Assembly: GCA_903882875.1 (NCBI GenBank)
Contig: CAIRYQ010000027.1
Coordinates: 1-44,434, forward strand
Length of the DNA: 44,434 bases
Origin: an uncultured Spartobacteria bacterium
GTDB taxonomy: Bacteria > Verrucomicrobiota > Verrucomicrobiia > Chthoniobacterales > Chthoniobacteraceae
Direction: 5' to 3'
Translations under genes and position numbers: made by a program
The notes under the pieces: model-generated
Database searches by the model: none
What the model was told of the DNA's origin: nothing
The model's input: only the letters and a program-made list of their open reading frames with translations
Part shown: in pieces, positions 33,339 to 40,633 of the stretch
Position numbering within the stretch: the stretch's first letter is position 1
Layout of the letters: each line of letters opens with the position of its first letter

Positions 33339-33905
33339 ATGAAAACGCTCCTCTCTCTCGCACTTCTCCTCACGGCAAAGCTCACCGCCAGTGCCTTCGA
33401 CCTCGGCACTCCCTCGGAGTCCACTCCCTACGACCGCTACATGAGCCCGGTTCGCAATGTCCTCTCCACACTCGGCCAGCAAAAGCCCAGCATGGAGCAA
33501 GTCAAGAAGCTCATGGTTCAGGGCCGCAGCTTCCATTACCGCATGGATAATCCCTACGTGGCCGCGATGCCCGAAACCACCGCGGCGAAACGCTCCGGCG
33601 ACTGCAAGGACAAGGCTCTCTGGCTCTGCAAGCAGCTCGGTGACAGCGACGTGCGCTTCGTTATCGGCAAGACCGAGGCTGGCGTCCGCATCAGTCACGC
33701 GTGGGTGCTTTGGAAAAACGAAGGCCGCTGGTGGCTGCTGGACTGCACGCTGAAGAGCGCGCCCGTCCCCGCCGATTCGGTTCCCGAGAACCGATACATC
33801 CCGCTCTACAGCTACAGCAAGGGCAGCACTTTCCGTCACTCTGCCACGCAGGTCGGCCTCACGCAAGTCGCCAGCAAGCGCAAGTCGCCCGTCGCCTCGA
33901 ACTGA
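33339..33905 (+). CDS. Exported transglutaminase-like cysteine peptidase domain protein
   Basis: This 188-aa protein has a signal peptide (residues 1-20, ending TASAFD). The domain carries a plausible catalytic triad of the transglutaminase-like fold: C89 in GDCKDKALWLC, H120 in SHAWVLWKN, and D135 in WWLLDCT. The order Cys-His-Asp and the spacing fit bacterial transglutaminase-like peptidases. It is a single gene with a strong terminator after it. Predicted to act in the periplasm on protein or peptide amide bonds; the substrate is unknown. Confidence 0.82.
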   Translation: MKTLLSLALLLTAKLTASAFDLGTPSESTPYDRYMSPVRNVLSTLGQQKPSMEQVKKLMVQGRSFHYRMDNPYVAAMPETTAAKRSGDCKDKALWLCKQLGDSDVRFVIGKTEAGVRISHAWVLWKNEGRWWLLDCTLKSAPVPADSVPENRYIPLYSYSKGSTFRHSATQVGLTQVASKRKSPVASN

Positions 33906-33935
33906 CGCAGGCACCGCACAATTTGGTTGGGCTAC

Positions 33936-33976
33936 TGAGCCCCCCGGATCGCAAGACCCGGGGGGTTTCAGTTTTT
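33936..33976 (+). terminator. Rho-independent terminator
   Basis: A GC stem (33940-33947 with 33958-33965) is extended outward by weaker pairs and followed by a T-rich tail (33966-33976). It lies 31 bp past the transglutaminase-like gene. Confidence 0.85.
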
Positions 33977-34050
33977 CAGAACCATGTTCCGGGAAAATGT
34001 GCGCGACGCTTTCGCGCTGACACCGCAATTCCCTCCGCTAGCCTAGCGTG

Positions 34051-34956
34051 ATGCAGACACTCACTCTCGGCACCAGTCCCCTCACCTGCACACGCCTCGC
34101 CTACGGCTGCTGGCGGCTCGCCGGACGTGAAGGCGGCCCACGGCTCGAAGACCGCGACGGCATGATCGCCGTGCGTGCCGCATTCGACGCCGGCTTCACG
34201 CTCTTCGACAACGCCGACATCTACGGACGCGGCGAGTGCGAGCGCATCTTCGGAAAAGTGCTGCGCGACACGCCGGCCATGCGCGGGCAAATCGTCCTCG
34301 CCACAAAATGCGGCATCTGCCCGCCGTGGGACGACCGCGTGCATTGCTACGACTCGTCCGCCGCGTATATCATCGAATCCGTCGAAGGTTCACTGAAACG
34401 CCTCGGCACCGACCATGTGGACCTCCTCATGATCCACCGTCCCGACTTCCTCGGCGACCCGCTCGAAATCGCCAAGGCATTCGCGCAGCTCCACACACAG
34501 GGCAAGGTGCGCGAATTCGGCGTCAGCAATTTCCGCCCGTCGCAGCTCACCGCGCTACAAAAAAATTACCCGCGTCCTCTCATCGTCAACCAAGTCGAGG
34601 TCAGCCTCGCCGCGCTCTCGTGCCTCGACGACGGCACGCTCGATCAGTGCATCGCCGAACGCATCACACCGATGGCGTGGAGCCCGCTTGCAAAGGGCCT
34701 GCTCCTCGAACCCGCGCGCGACGAACGCACACAGAAACTCCAGACACTCCTCGCGAAGCTCGCTTTGGAAAAAGGCGTCACCCTCGCTGCCATCGCGCTC
34801 GCGTGGCTCCTGAAGCACCCTTCGCGCATGCAGCCGATCATCGGCTCGCTCAATCCCGATCGCATCCGCGAAGCCGTACTTGCCGACTCCGTCGAGCTGT
34901 CACGCGGCGAATGGTATTCCCTCCTCACCGCTGCACGCGGCACGCCTCTGCCGTAG
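34051..34956 (+). CDS. Aldo/keto reductase
   Basis: This 301-aa cytoplasmic TIM-barrel NADPH-dependent reductase has the catalytic tetrad in full: D53 (TLFDNADIYG), Y58, K86 (LATKCGI) and H129 (LMIHRPDF). It continues with GVSNFRPSQL, NQVEVSLAAL and the C-terminal cofactor region PIIGSLNPDRI. The form resembles the YdhF subgroup. It stands alone; its 3' end meets the convergent exported protein gene within 3 bp. The substrate is not visible. An ATG at 34051 is preferred over the GTG codon just before it. Confidence 0.93.
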   Translation: MQTLTLGTSPLTCTRLAYGCWRLAGREGGPRLEDRDGMIAVRAAFDAGFTLFDNADIYGRGECERIFGKVLRDTPAMRGQIVLATKCGICPPWDDRVHCYDSSAAYIIESVEGSLKRLGTDHVDLLMIHRPDFLGDPLEIAKAFAQLHTQGKVREFGVSNFRPSQLTALQKNYPRPLIVNQVEVSLAALSCLDDGTLDQCIAERITPMAWSPLAKGLLLEPARDERTQKLQTLLAKLALEKGVTLAAIALAWLLKHPSRMQPIIGSLNPDRIREAVLADSVELSRGEWYSLLTAARGTPLP

Positions 34957-34959
34957 CCC

Positions 34960-36111
34960 CTATTTTTGCGGCGCGACACGCAGTTCCTCCGCAAGCGCGA
35001 CTGCGTCCGCATCGTCAGCGCAAATGGCCGCGGCCTTTGCGAGTTCCGCCAGCGCCTCGTCGCGACGCTGCTGGGCGGCGAGCGAACGCGCAGTCTGCAC
35101 ACGCGCGCGGGCACGCCCGATGTCCGATTCCACGGCTGCGCGGAACTGCTTCAGATCGCCACGCCCCGGCTCGGACGCGAGACCGCCCTCCAGCACGCCA
35201 AGCGCGGCGACGAGCTTCTTCGCGTCGAAATTTTCGCGCGCCCGCGCGAGCGCATCGCTCGCGGCATTGATACGCCGCGTCAGCTCCGCGCGCTCGGGAA
35301 GATCGAACTGCGACACCTGCGCGCTCGTCGGAATCTGTTTGCGCGCGAAGGACGCGACCGCATCCCACATCCGCATCCCCACCGAATACGATCCGGAATC
35401 CATGAGCGACTTCGCATACTCGCGCGCGGACTCGACGGCCTTCTCCAACGCATCCGCCGCACCGCTCACGGCAAGTTCGGCCTTTTCCTTCAGCGCGCCG
35501 GCCTTCGTGCGAATTGCCTCCGCGCGCACCTGGTTTGAGTTGTCATTGGGAATCAGCGACGGATGATCCGCGATCTGCGCGTTGCGCATGAGACGCGCCA
35601 CCTCCGCCAGCGCACCGCGCGCCGACTCCCGCGCACCCGCGGCCTCCGTCGCCGCTTTGCGCAGCGTCTCGCAATGCAGCGCGAGCTTCGCCGGCATCTC
35701 ATCCACCACCGCGCCGGTCGAGGCGCGCACAAACCGCGTCCGTGCAGCCTCCAGCTCGCCCTGCTGCATCGCATTCAGCCCCTCGCGCACGAGCGCCCAT
35801 GCGTCCTTCGGCGCAGGCTCCAGCGCCGCGTCCGCGCAACGCAGCGCGAACGGCTTCCCGTCGCTTCCGTTCGCGAGGAGGAACACGCTCCCGCTCGCAC
35901 GCTCGTATTTCAGCACCTTGAAAACCTCCCCGGCCTTCCCCTGCCGGAACACCGAACCCTTGAAATGCAGCGGCTCATCGCGACGGAGCCGCACCTCATC
36001 CTCGGGAGCAAACTGCGCCCGCAGCGGCAGCGCGCAGCAGAGCACGAACATCGCTAAAAGGATCGCGCGCACCACGGCCGAAGCCGCCTTGCCGGGCGTG
36101 CGCGAGATCAT
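34960..36111 (-). CDS. Exported helical protein of unknown function
   Basis: This is a 383-aa protein. A signal peptide (AILLAMFVLCCALPLRAQF) comes after a basic start. A short beta domain (about 35-100; VFRQGKAGEVFKVLKYERA, SVFLLANGSDGKPFALR) may resemble an SH3-type fold. Residues about 110-383 are Ala-, Glu- and Arg-rich and predicted to form helical, TPR-like or coiled-coil repeats (EGLNAMQQGELEAARTRFVR). No catalytic motif was seen. The start at 36111 was chosen because it places the signal peptide near the N-terminus; upstream in-frame sequence reads as arginine-rich non-coding DNA. Function unknown. Confidence 0.72.
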   Translation of the reverse strand: MISRTPGKAASAVVRAILLAMFVLCCALPLRAQFAPEDEVRLRRDEPLHFKGSVFRQGKAGEVFKVLKYERASGSVFLLANGSDGKPFALRCADAALEPAPKDAWALVREGLNAMQQGELEAARTRFVRASTGAVVDEMPAKLALHCETLRKAATEAAGARESARGALAEVARLMRNAQIADHPSLIPNDNSNQVRAEAIRTKAGALKEKAELAVSGAADALEKAVESAREYAKSLMDSGSYSVGMRMWDAVASFARKQIPTSAQVSQFDLPERAELTRRINAASDALARARENFDAKKLVAALGVLEGGLASEPGRGDLKQFRAAVESDIGRARARVQTARSLAAQQRRDEALAELAKAAAICADDADAVALAEELRVAPQK

Positions 36112-36439
36112 GCGCCGCGAAAATGCACGGCCCCGCGCCGAGCCGCACGCACGAAAATTGCCGCGGCGCGTTTGTCCGGTCTCGCGAGTGCCGTTCACAT
36201 GACGCAGCACACGGGAGCGTCCGCTCGCGCAGCAGGCGAGCACTGCTAGTGGCTCAGTCTGGATTTCACTACGAAGGGCACAAAGGACACAAAGGCGAAT
36301 TCACAGGGATTCCATTTCATCCATTGTCTGTCCTTCGTGTCCTTCGTAGTTCAAATTGACCCATTACCTGAAATTCAAACTGACCCACTCCCCCCTGATC
36401 CGCCCTTGCCTGTCCCTCGGGAACTCCTACACTCCCGGC
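36112..36439. other. Intergenic region with repeats, 328 bp
   Basis: This lies between divergent genes. It contains the inverted repeat at 36269-36349 and, around 36351-36392, an imperfect direct repeat of the form TTCAAAyTGACCCA (two copies about 30 bp apart). No gene recognised. Confidence 0.5.
36269..36349. repeat. Imperfect 21-bp inverted repeat of purine-rich motif
   Basis: Arms at 36269-36289 and 36329-36349 match at 19 of 21 positions and are built from the unit CTACGAAGGACACGAAGGACA or close variants, with a 39-bp spacer. Similar 'acgaaggacac' repeats are frequent between genes in several phyla; identity as a dispersed element is from memory and unchecked. Confidence 0.6.
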
Positions 36440-36652
36440 ATGATCGCCGCCATCGAAGCCATCTACGAGGACGGTATGCTGCGCCCGCTGCAGCCCATCG
36501 CATTGCCCGAACACACTCACGTCCGCATCTCCCTTGAGACAATAGACGAGGATCCCGAGCGCGCCGCGTGGCTCGGAGAGTCCGCACGCCGCCTGCGCGA
36601 GACTTGGGACAACGCCGACGACGACGCCTACAATGCCCTGCTCACGCAATGA
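36440..36652 (+). CDS. AF2212-like (DUF104) antitoxin
   Basis: This 70-aa protein opens with IEAIYEDGMLRPLQPIALPE, the signature of small AF2212/DUF104 antitoxins, followed by HTHVRISLETIDEDPERAAW and a helical acidic tail. Such proteins pair with MazF/PemK or PIN toxins. It overlaps the downstream MazF-like toxin by 20 bp, as expected for a type II pair in which antitoxin is made first. The ATG at 36440 fits the family start; 28 codons of in-frame upstream sequence look non-coding. Confidence 0.8.
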   Translation: MIAAIEAIYEDGMLRPLQPIALPEHTHVRISLETIDEDPERAAWLGESARRLRETWDNADDDAYNALLTQ

Positions 36653-36950
36653 CGTGGTGCTCCTGCCCATCCCGTTCACGGATCTGAGCAGCCACAAAGT
36701 CCGCCCCGCCATCGTCATCGGCCTCGGCACTTTTCCCGGCGACCTCTTCGTCGTCCCCCTCACCTCCCGGCTCGCGAATGCCGACTTCCCGCTCGCCGAC
36801 TGGCAGGCCGCCGGCCTGAACATCCCCAGCGCCGTCAAAGCCCAGCTCGCCACCGTCGAATCCCGCCTCGTGCGCAAAGTCGTCGGTCAAATTTCCGCCC
36901 GCGACCAAGCCGCGCTCGACACCCACCTGCGCCGCTGGCTTTCCCTCTGA
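36633..36950 (+). CDS. PemK/MazF-family toxin (endoribonuclease)
   Basis: This 105-aa protein has the conserved N-terminal block NDVVLLPIPFTDLSSHKVRP (about 6-25), then AIVIGLGTFPGDLFVVPLTS, and a C-terminal VVGQISARDQAALDTHLRRW. These are MazF-type mRNA interferase features (beta-barrel with conserved Arg and Thr/Ser). It overlaps the antitoxin gene by 20 bp in a different frame. Inactive remnants are common in this family, but no frameshift or stop is seen here. Confidence 0.85.
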   Translation: MPCSRNDVVLLPIPFTDLSSHKVRPAIVIGLGTFPGDLFVVPLTSRLANADFPLADWQAAGLNIPSAVKAQLATVESRLVRKVVGQISARDQAALDTHLRRWLSL

Positions 36951-37409
36951 ACGGCGCCACTGTGCGCGCATCTCCGCTGGGGAATCCGGCGAGCCGAAGG
37001 CGGGCTTGGGGGGCGTAGGGCATGGCTCAATTCCGGCGGCGGCGGGTGACCGGCCTCGGCGCAATCCGTGGTGCCCTCGACGCGACCCGTGACGACCCCG
37101 ACGCGACCCGTGACGTCCTCGGCGCAATCCGTGACGCCCTCGACGCGACCCGTGACGATCCCGATCCGACCCGTGACGCACACGATCCCACCCGTGACGG
37201 GTGCATTTCCCCTGAATTTAGCTCTTGCCACACCGATTCCGGCAGGAGTTATCCTCCGCGGAATCCTCCCCCCAAGTGAGGAAGGACTAAACCCTCAAAA
37301 CCAACAAACCAAGGGCGCAGCCACGTCGCATCTCGATTCCAAACCGCCGATTTTTTTCGACGCCGGAGTCTTTTTCGACGCAGCCCCGCCCGCAACTCCA
37401 ATCAAGAAA
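36951..37409 (+). other. Intergenic region, 459 bp, with tandem array
   Basis: This carries the 21-bp tandem repeat at 37052-37198. The array can be read in frame with the coiled-coil protein downstream, with repeated proline/threonine/arginine tripeptides, but that reading has no standard start and is less plausible than the ATG at 37410. Around 37200-37400 no RNA or binding-site pattern was recognised. Confidence 0.5.
37052..37198 (+). repeat. Tandem repeat, seven copies of a 21-bp unit
   Basis: Seven contiguous 21-bp units lie at 37052, 37073, 37094, 37115, 37136, 37157 and 37178, each ending in a version of CCCGTGAC or TCCGTGAC. Units 1-3 and 4-6 are similar in order, giving a 63-bp higher-order repeat. 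Units differ at several positions (a GCAATCC variant in units 1 and 4), so the array is old. A degenerate unit may precede at about 37031-37051. Confidence 0.9.
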
Positions 37410-38036
37410 ATGGCAAACATCCTCCGCAACTGGTCCAAACTCGGCCGCAAAGACCGCCTGGCCTTCGCAAAGAAGATCAAGACCAACCTCGGCAAAAACC
37501 CCGCGCCCATCGCCAGCCCGAATCCCACCGTGGCGCAACTCGACACGCTCTACACCGCCGCCGACACGCTGATCAACGACGTGGACGACCTCGAAACCCA
37601 GCTCAAGGCCAAGCGCGCCGCCCGCGACGCCGCGCTGGATGCGCTCATGGCCGGCGTCGAGCAGGAAGCCAAGACCGTCGAGGCCGTCCCCGACATCACC
37701 CAAGACGTCATTCTCGCCACCGGCTTCGAACTCGCAGGCGTGCCGCAGACCACACCGGCCCCGGCCCAGCCGCTCGACCTCTCCGTGACTGCGGGCGACA
37801 ACGACGGCTCGCTCGACTGGCATTCCCACCCCCTGCGCGGCTCCACCGGCATGGAAGTCTCCAGCACCGCCACGCCGAACGACCCGGCAAGCTGGATTTC
37901 CCACGGCACCGTGCCGCAATCCAGCGGCACCATCACCGGTCTCACCAGCGGCGTCCGCCGCTACGTGCGCGTCCGAGGCATCTTCCCCTCTGGCCCCGGC
38001 CCGTGGAGCGACCTCGCGGGGAAGATGGTGCCGTAG
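37410..38036 (+). CDS. Coiled-coil protein with C-terminal FN3-like domain
   Basis: This is a 208-aa protein without signal peptide. The N-terminus (MANILRNWSKLGRKDRLAFA, then KKIKTNLG) is basic. Residues about 43-92 form a coiled-coil or helical hairpin (LDTLYTAADTLINDVDDLET, QLKAKRAARDAALDALMAG). Residues about 120-208 resemble a fibronectin-type-III domain (LDLSVTAGDNDGSLDWHSHP, ITGLTSGVRRYVRVRGIF, ending in SGPGPWSD). Such proteins of about 200 aa appear in Verrucomicrobia; their role is not known. The ATG at 37410 was chosen because the tandem repeat upstream is unlikely to be coding. Confidence 0.65.
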   Translation: MANILRNWSKLGRKDRLAFAKKIKTNLGKNPAPIASPNPTVAQLDTLYTAADTLINDVDDLETQLKAKRAARDAALDALMAGVEQEAKTVEAVPDITQDVILATGFELAGVPQTTPAPAQPLDLSVTAGDNDGSLDWHSHPLRGSTGMEVSSTATPNDPASWISHGTVPQSSGTITGLTSGVRRYVRVRGIFPSGPGPWSDLAGKMVP

Positions 38037-38109
38037 CGGATGATCAGGCTGTCCCTTCTCCCGATGGGCGAAGCGAACGCCGCCGGTTTCCCTCGCCATT
38101 TTGAGCGCT

Positions 38110-38325
38110 CTACGCCAACGCGACCTCGACGTATTCGGCGCTCGATGCAGGCTCGGGCACCGGCAATCCATCCTCACGCATCGCTTCAATGTGAAACTCG
38201 ATGGCCTCCCGGATCAGTTGCAATGCCTCGCCTCTGCTCTCCGCCGCAGCCACGCAGCCGGGAAGATCGGGAACATAAGCTCCGTAGCTCGTGGGGCCTT
38301 TTTCGACGACAATTGCGTAGCGCAT
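38110..38325 (-). CDS. hicB: HicB-family antitoxin
   Basis: This 71-aa protein has the RNase H-like HicB core: YAIVVEKGPTSYGAYVPDLP, GCVAAAESRGEALQLIREAI, and EFHIEAMREDGLPVPEP. The C-terminal DNA-binding helix-turn-helix of some HicB proteins is absent, so this is the short form. It begins 3 bp after hicA, matching the hicA-hicB order. Regulation of the operon would then need another factor or HicAB itself. Confidence 0.93.
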   Translation of the reverse strand: MRYAIVVEKGPTSYGAYVPDLPGCVAAAESRGEALQLIREAIEFHIEAMREDGLPVPEPASSAEYVEVALA

Positions 38326-38328
38326 GAT

Positions 38329-38517
38329 TCAGTTCTTCAGTCCGGCTTGCTTCAAAATACTGTTCAGCGTGCCTCGCGGGATGTCAACACCGGGATGCCC
38401 GGCAATGGTCACGAGGCCGGGCTTCTGCGGATGCTTGAAGTGCCGGTGACTGCCGCGCGTGCGCGCCAGATACCAGCCGTCTTCTTCGATGAGTTTGATC
38501 GCTTCGCGGACTTTCAC
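38329..38517 (-). CDS. hicA: HicA-family toxin (mRNA interferase)
   Basis: This 62-aa dsRBD-like protein begins MKVREAIKLIEEDGWYLART, with the catalytic His in RGSHRHFKHP, then VTIAGHPGVDIPRGTLNSI and LKQAGL. Length and motifs are standard for HicA. The GTG start at 38517 overlaps the stop of the preceding DUF4062-type gene (GTGA), so the toxin is translationally coupled to it, which is unusual for a HicAB module. Confidence 0.93.
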   Translation of the reverse strand: MKVREAIKLIEEDGWYLARTRGSHRHFKHPQKPGLVTIAGHPGVDIPRGTLNSILKQAGLKN

Positions 38518-39620
38518 GAAGGGTCGTTCTTCCGCGCATCTTCCAATACCTTCCGGTAAACGCCATCCAGATTCGCTTTCGTTAGGTCTGTCAGAGACGA
38601 AAACGGCTTCTTGAGTTTTAGTCGTCCGGACAGATCTCGATAATATGCGTGGTCGTCCACAATTCCCATGGCGCGCATCTTACCTTTGATGGCTCCATAC
38701 CGTCTGTTCCGCCACAAATCGGAAGTTTTGTATTTCAAACCTCTGGTTTGAATTGCTACCCGTTGACCGTACCAAGCTTTCACGTCAGCCATTTTTGAGG
38801 AGTCAAGATCGCCGGATTTCGTGACCTTGAATTTCTTGTAGAAGCGATTCCACCACATGCCGAACGCTGACTTACGCGCCATCTTCGTTTCGCCGTCAGC
38901 CAATTTCGCGATCCACTCGCTAATCTGATATTCCTCTTCCGCAGTTACGCTCCCAGCACGCCGCTCCATCACATTTACCACTTTTGGCGGATGTTGATAT
39001 TGGTTGACGGTGTTTCCATCACCCATCTGTTGAACATTGTTCTTCCCTTTCGCCGTCTGCTTTTTTGTCACACGGGCTGGCCGTGCACGCTTCGGCGGTT
39101 TGGGTGCCTCAAATGCGTTCATAACTAATCCGAGATGGTTCGCGAACAATTTCCGAAACTCAGATCGGGATTTGAACTTCCCCGTCAATGCGCTCTTGGA
39201 ATCGCTAAGCTCTCGGCGGAATTTCCACAGCAGATCTAGCTGGGTCTTATCGGCATCTGCGGGTACCGGCTCCAAATCTGAAAAATAGACAACTGTTTTG
39301 CGCCCGCCTGTAACACTTCGGCGAATCTCTTCCTCGGTTCCTGAACCAGCGACGCCTGTCGGTGTTCCAAAGCGGGACCAAAAAACTGCGACAAGAACTT
39401 TCGCGTCATCGATTATCTGTGGATTGACGACTGCTTGAGTGCGATCCCGCACGTCGGGGTACGTGTCCGTTGACCAGTGGCGAGGTTTAATCAACAACCC
39501 CCTTGCTTCGGCATGTAATCGGTTCCAGTCCTCAATGACTTCTCGCGCGATCTCAATTTCTTTTCCGACATCGTTTGGGCCGCAGAGGGTTAATTTCACA
39601 AGCGCGACTCGTGTTTTCAT
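38514..39620 (-). CDS. DUF4062-type (TIR-like) protein with amyloid-like linker motif
   Basis: This is a 368-aa protein. Residues 1-140 match the DUF4062 pattern (a TIR-related flavodoxin-like fold seen in NTPase and defence proteins): CGPNDVGKEIEIAREVIEDW, PRHWSTDTYPDV, FWSRFGTPTGVAGSGTEEEI and VVYFSDLEP. A basic linker follows (about 172-193). Residues 194-208, NNVQQMGDGNTVNQY, resemble the Q-G-N amyloid-type signalling motifs of bacterial effector and NLR systems. Residues about 225-368 form a helical basic domain with resemblance to phage ORF6C (SEWIAKLADGETKMARKSAF, RFYKKFKVTKSGDLDSSKMA). GC content is clearly lower than in neighbouring genes, which suggests transfer. It overlaps hicA. 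A role in defence is an inference; the C-terminal assignment is weak. Confidence 0.7.
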   Translation of the reverse strand: MKTRVALVKLTLCGPNDVGKEIEIAREVIEDWNRLHAEARGLLIKPRHWSTDTYPDVRDRTQAVVNPQIIDDAKVLVAVFWSRFGTPTGVAGSGTEEEIRRSVTGGRKTVVYFSDLEPVPADADKTQLDLLWKFRRELSDSKSALTGKFKSRSEFRKLFANHLGLVMNAFEAPKPPKRARPARVTKKQTAKGKNNVQQMGDGNTVNQYQHPPKVVNVMERRAGSVTAEEEYQISEWIAKLADGETKMARKSAFGMWWNRFYKKFKVTKSGDLDSSKMADVKAWYGQRVAIQTRGLKYKTSDLWRNRRYGAIKGKMRAMGIVDDHAYYRDLSGRLKLKKPFSSLTDLTKANLDGVYRKVLEDARKNDPS

Positions 39621-39676
39621 CTTTGAAGATTATCCGAATGACATCGTTCCGTGAAGAATGATTTTCAGACGGCTTG

Positions 39677-39739
39677 TTACGCCAGCTTGCGCCCAAGCTC
39701 CTCGTCGAGGATGTCGCGGACGGTGAAGGCGCGGATCAT
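39677..39739 (-). pseudogene. Short coding remnant (about 20 aa)
   Basis: On the minus strand this stretch reads MIRAFTVRDILDEELGRKLA and then a stop. It is in an acceptable codon style and the open frame continues upstream to about 39841 in the same frame as the SGNH hydrolase, past its stop codon. The upstream part (GETVGSGTDNQSVPTL) looks like a repeated intergenic motif rather than protein. It may be a gene fragment or an accident; no function assigned. Confidence 0.2.
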
Positions 39740-39841
39740 TTTGCCGGGGAGAGTAGGGACGGACTGATTATCTGTTCCACTACCGACGGTTTCGCCGCTC
39801 CGTGAACGGCGTGACGCAAAGCTCGATTCTCTATGCGCTCG

Positions 39842-40492
39842 TCATTCCAATCCCGCGACGGCCGCAGCGATCGCGCGGCCGAGCGCGAGGTGGCTCGCCC
39901 CGTCGAAGTGCAGGCCGTCCGCGCGGCTGGGGTGGACGTGATCCTGGGCGTTCAGGAAGGCGCAGCCGAGGGTGTCGGCGAGGCGGCGGTAGAGCATGGG
40001 GAAGCGCTTCGCCTTCGCCTCGGCTCCGGCGAATTTTTCACCGAGGTCCGGCACCAGCGCGAAGGGGCCGGCGGCGGCGGGGGCGACAAGGAGGAGCTTC
40101 GGCGCTCTCGCTTCGGGCCCGGCGTCGCTGGTGAGGATCATTTTTGCGAGCACGCCGGCGCCCTCGGCGATCTGGTTCGCGGGGGCGGAGAAGACGGCCT
40201 TGAGGTCGTTCGTGCCGAGCATGAGGATGACGGCGTCGAGCGGCTTGTGGCTCTCCAGCGCGGCGGGCAGGTAGTCGCGGCCGCGGCGGCACGGGACGTA
40301 GGGATCGTCGAAGACGGTGGTGCGGCCGTTCTGCCCTTCCTCGATGACGCGCCAGCCCGCGCCGATGTCGCGCGCGAGCACGCCCGTCCAGCGCACGTCG
40401 TGCGGATGGCGGATGGGAAAGGGCGAGCCAAGCGAGGCGTCGGGGTCGTAGCCCCAGGTGTTCGAGTCTCCGAAGCAGAGGATGGTTTTCAT
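39842..40492 (-). CDS. SGNH/GDSL hydrolase
   Basis: This 216-aa protein has no signal peptide. It has the catalytic Ser in CFGDSNTWGYD (block I), a Gly in EGQNGRTT (block II), GTNDLKAVF (block III) and the catalytic Asp-His in DGLHFD (block V). This is the full SGNH layout of small esterases or acyl hydrolases. The ATG at 40492 starts just before the catalytic block, as usual. The open frame continues further upstream without a plausible start. Likely an esterase; substrate unknown. Confidence 0.92.
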   Translation of the reverse strand: MKTILCFGDSNTWGYDPDASLGSPFPIRHPHDVRWTGVLARDIGAGWRVIEEGQNGRTTVFDDPYVPCRRGRDYLPAALESHKPLDAVILMLGTNDLKAVFSAPANQIAEGAGVLAKMILTSDAGPEARAPKLLLVAPAAAGPFALVPDLGEKFAGAEAKAKRFPMLYRRLADTLGCAFLNAQDHVHPSRADGLHFDGASHLALGRAIAAAVAGLE

Positions 40493-40633
40493 TTTCAAAA
40501 CGGTGCGGACTCTTTGCGGAAATGGGCGCGCATGGCAATCGCATCGGCAGCCGCTCGCGGAGGAGCGAGACGGACGACCGATGAAGCGGAGCGCCTTTAC
40601 ATCGGGGATGCTTTGCAGGCAAAAGTCGCCGCG

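Noticed and set aside
37052-37198. Tandem units considered as a CRISPR array
   Set aside because: Units are contiguous 21-mers with no spacers and no cas genes nearby.
38734-38752. Perfect 8-bp inverted repeat with a 3-nt loop
   Set aside because: It lies inside the DUF4062-type coding region, has no T-run and no evident regulatory position.
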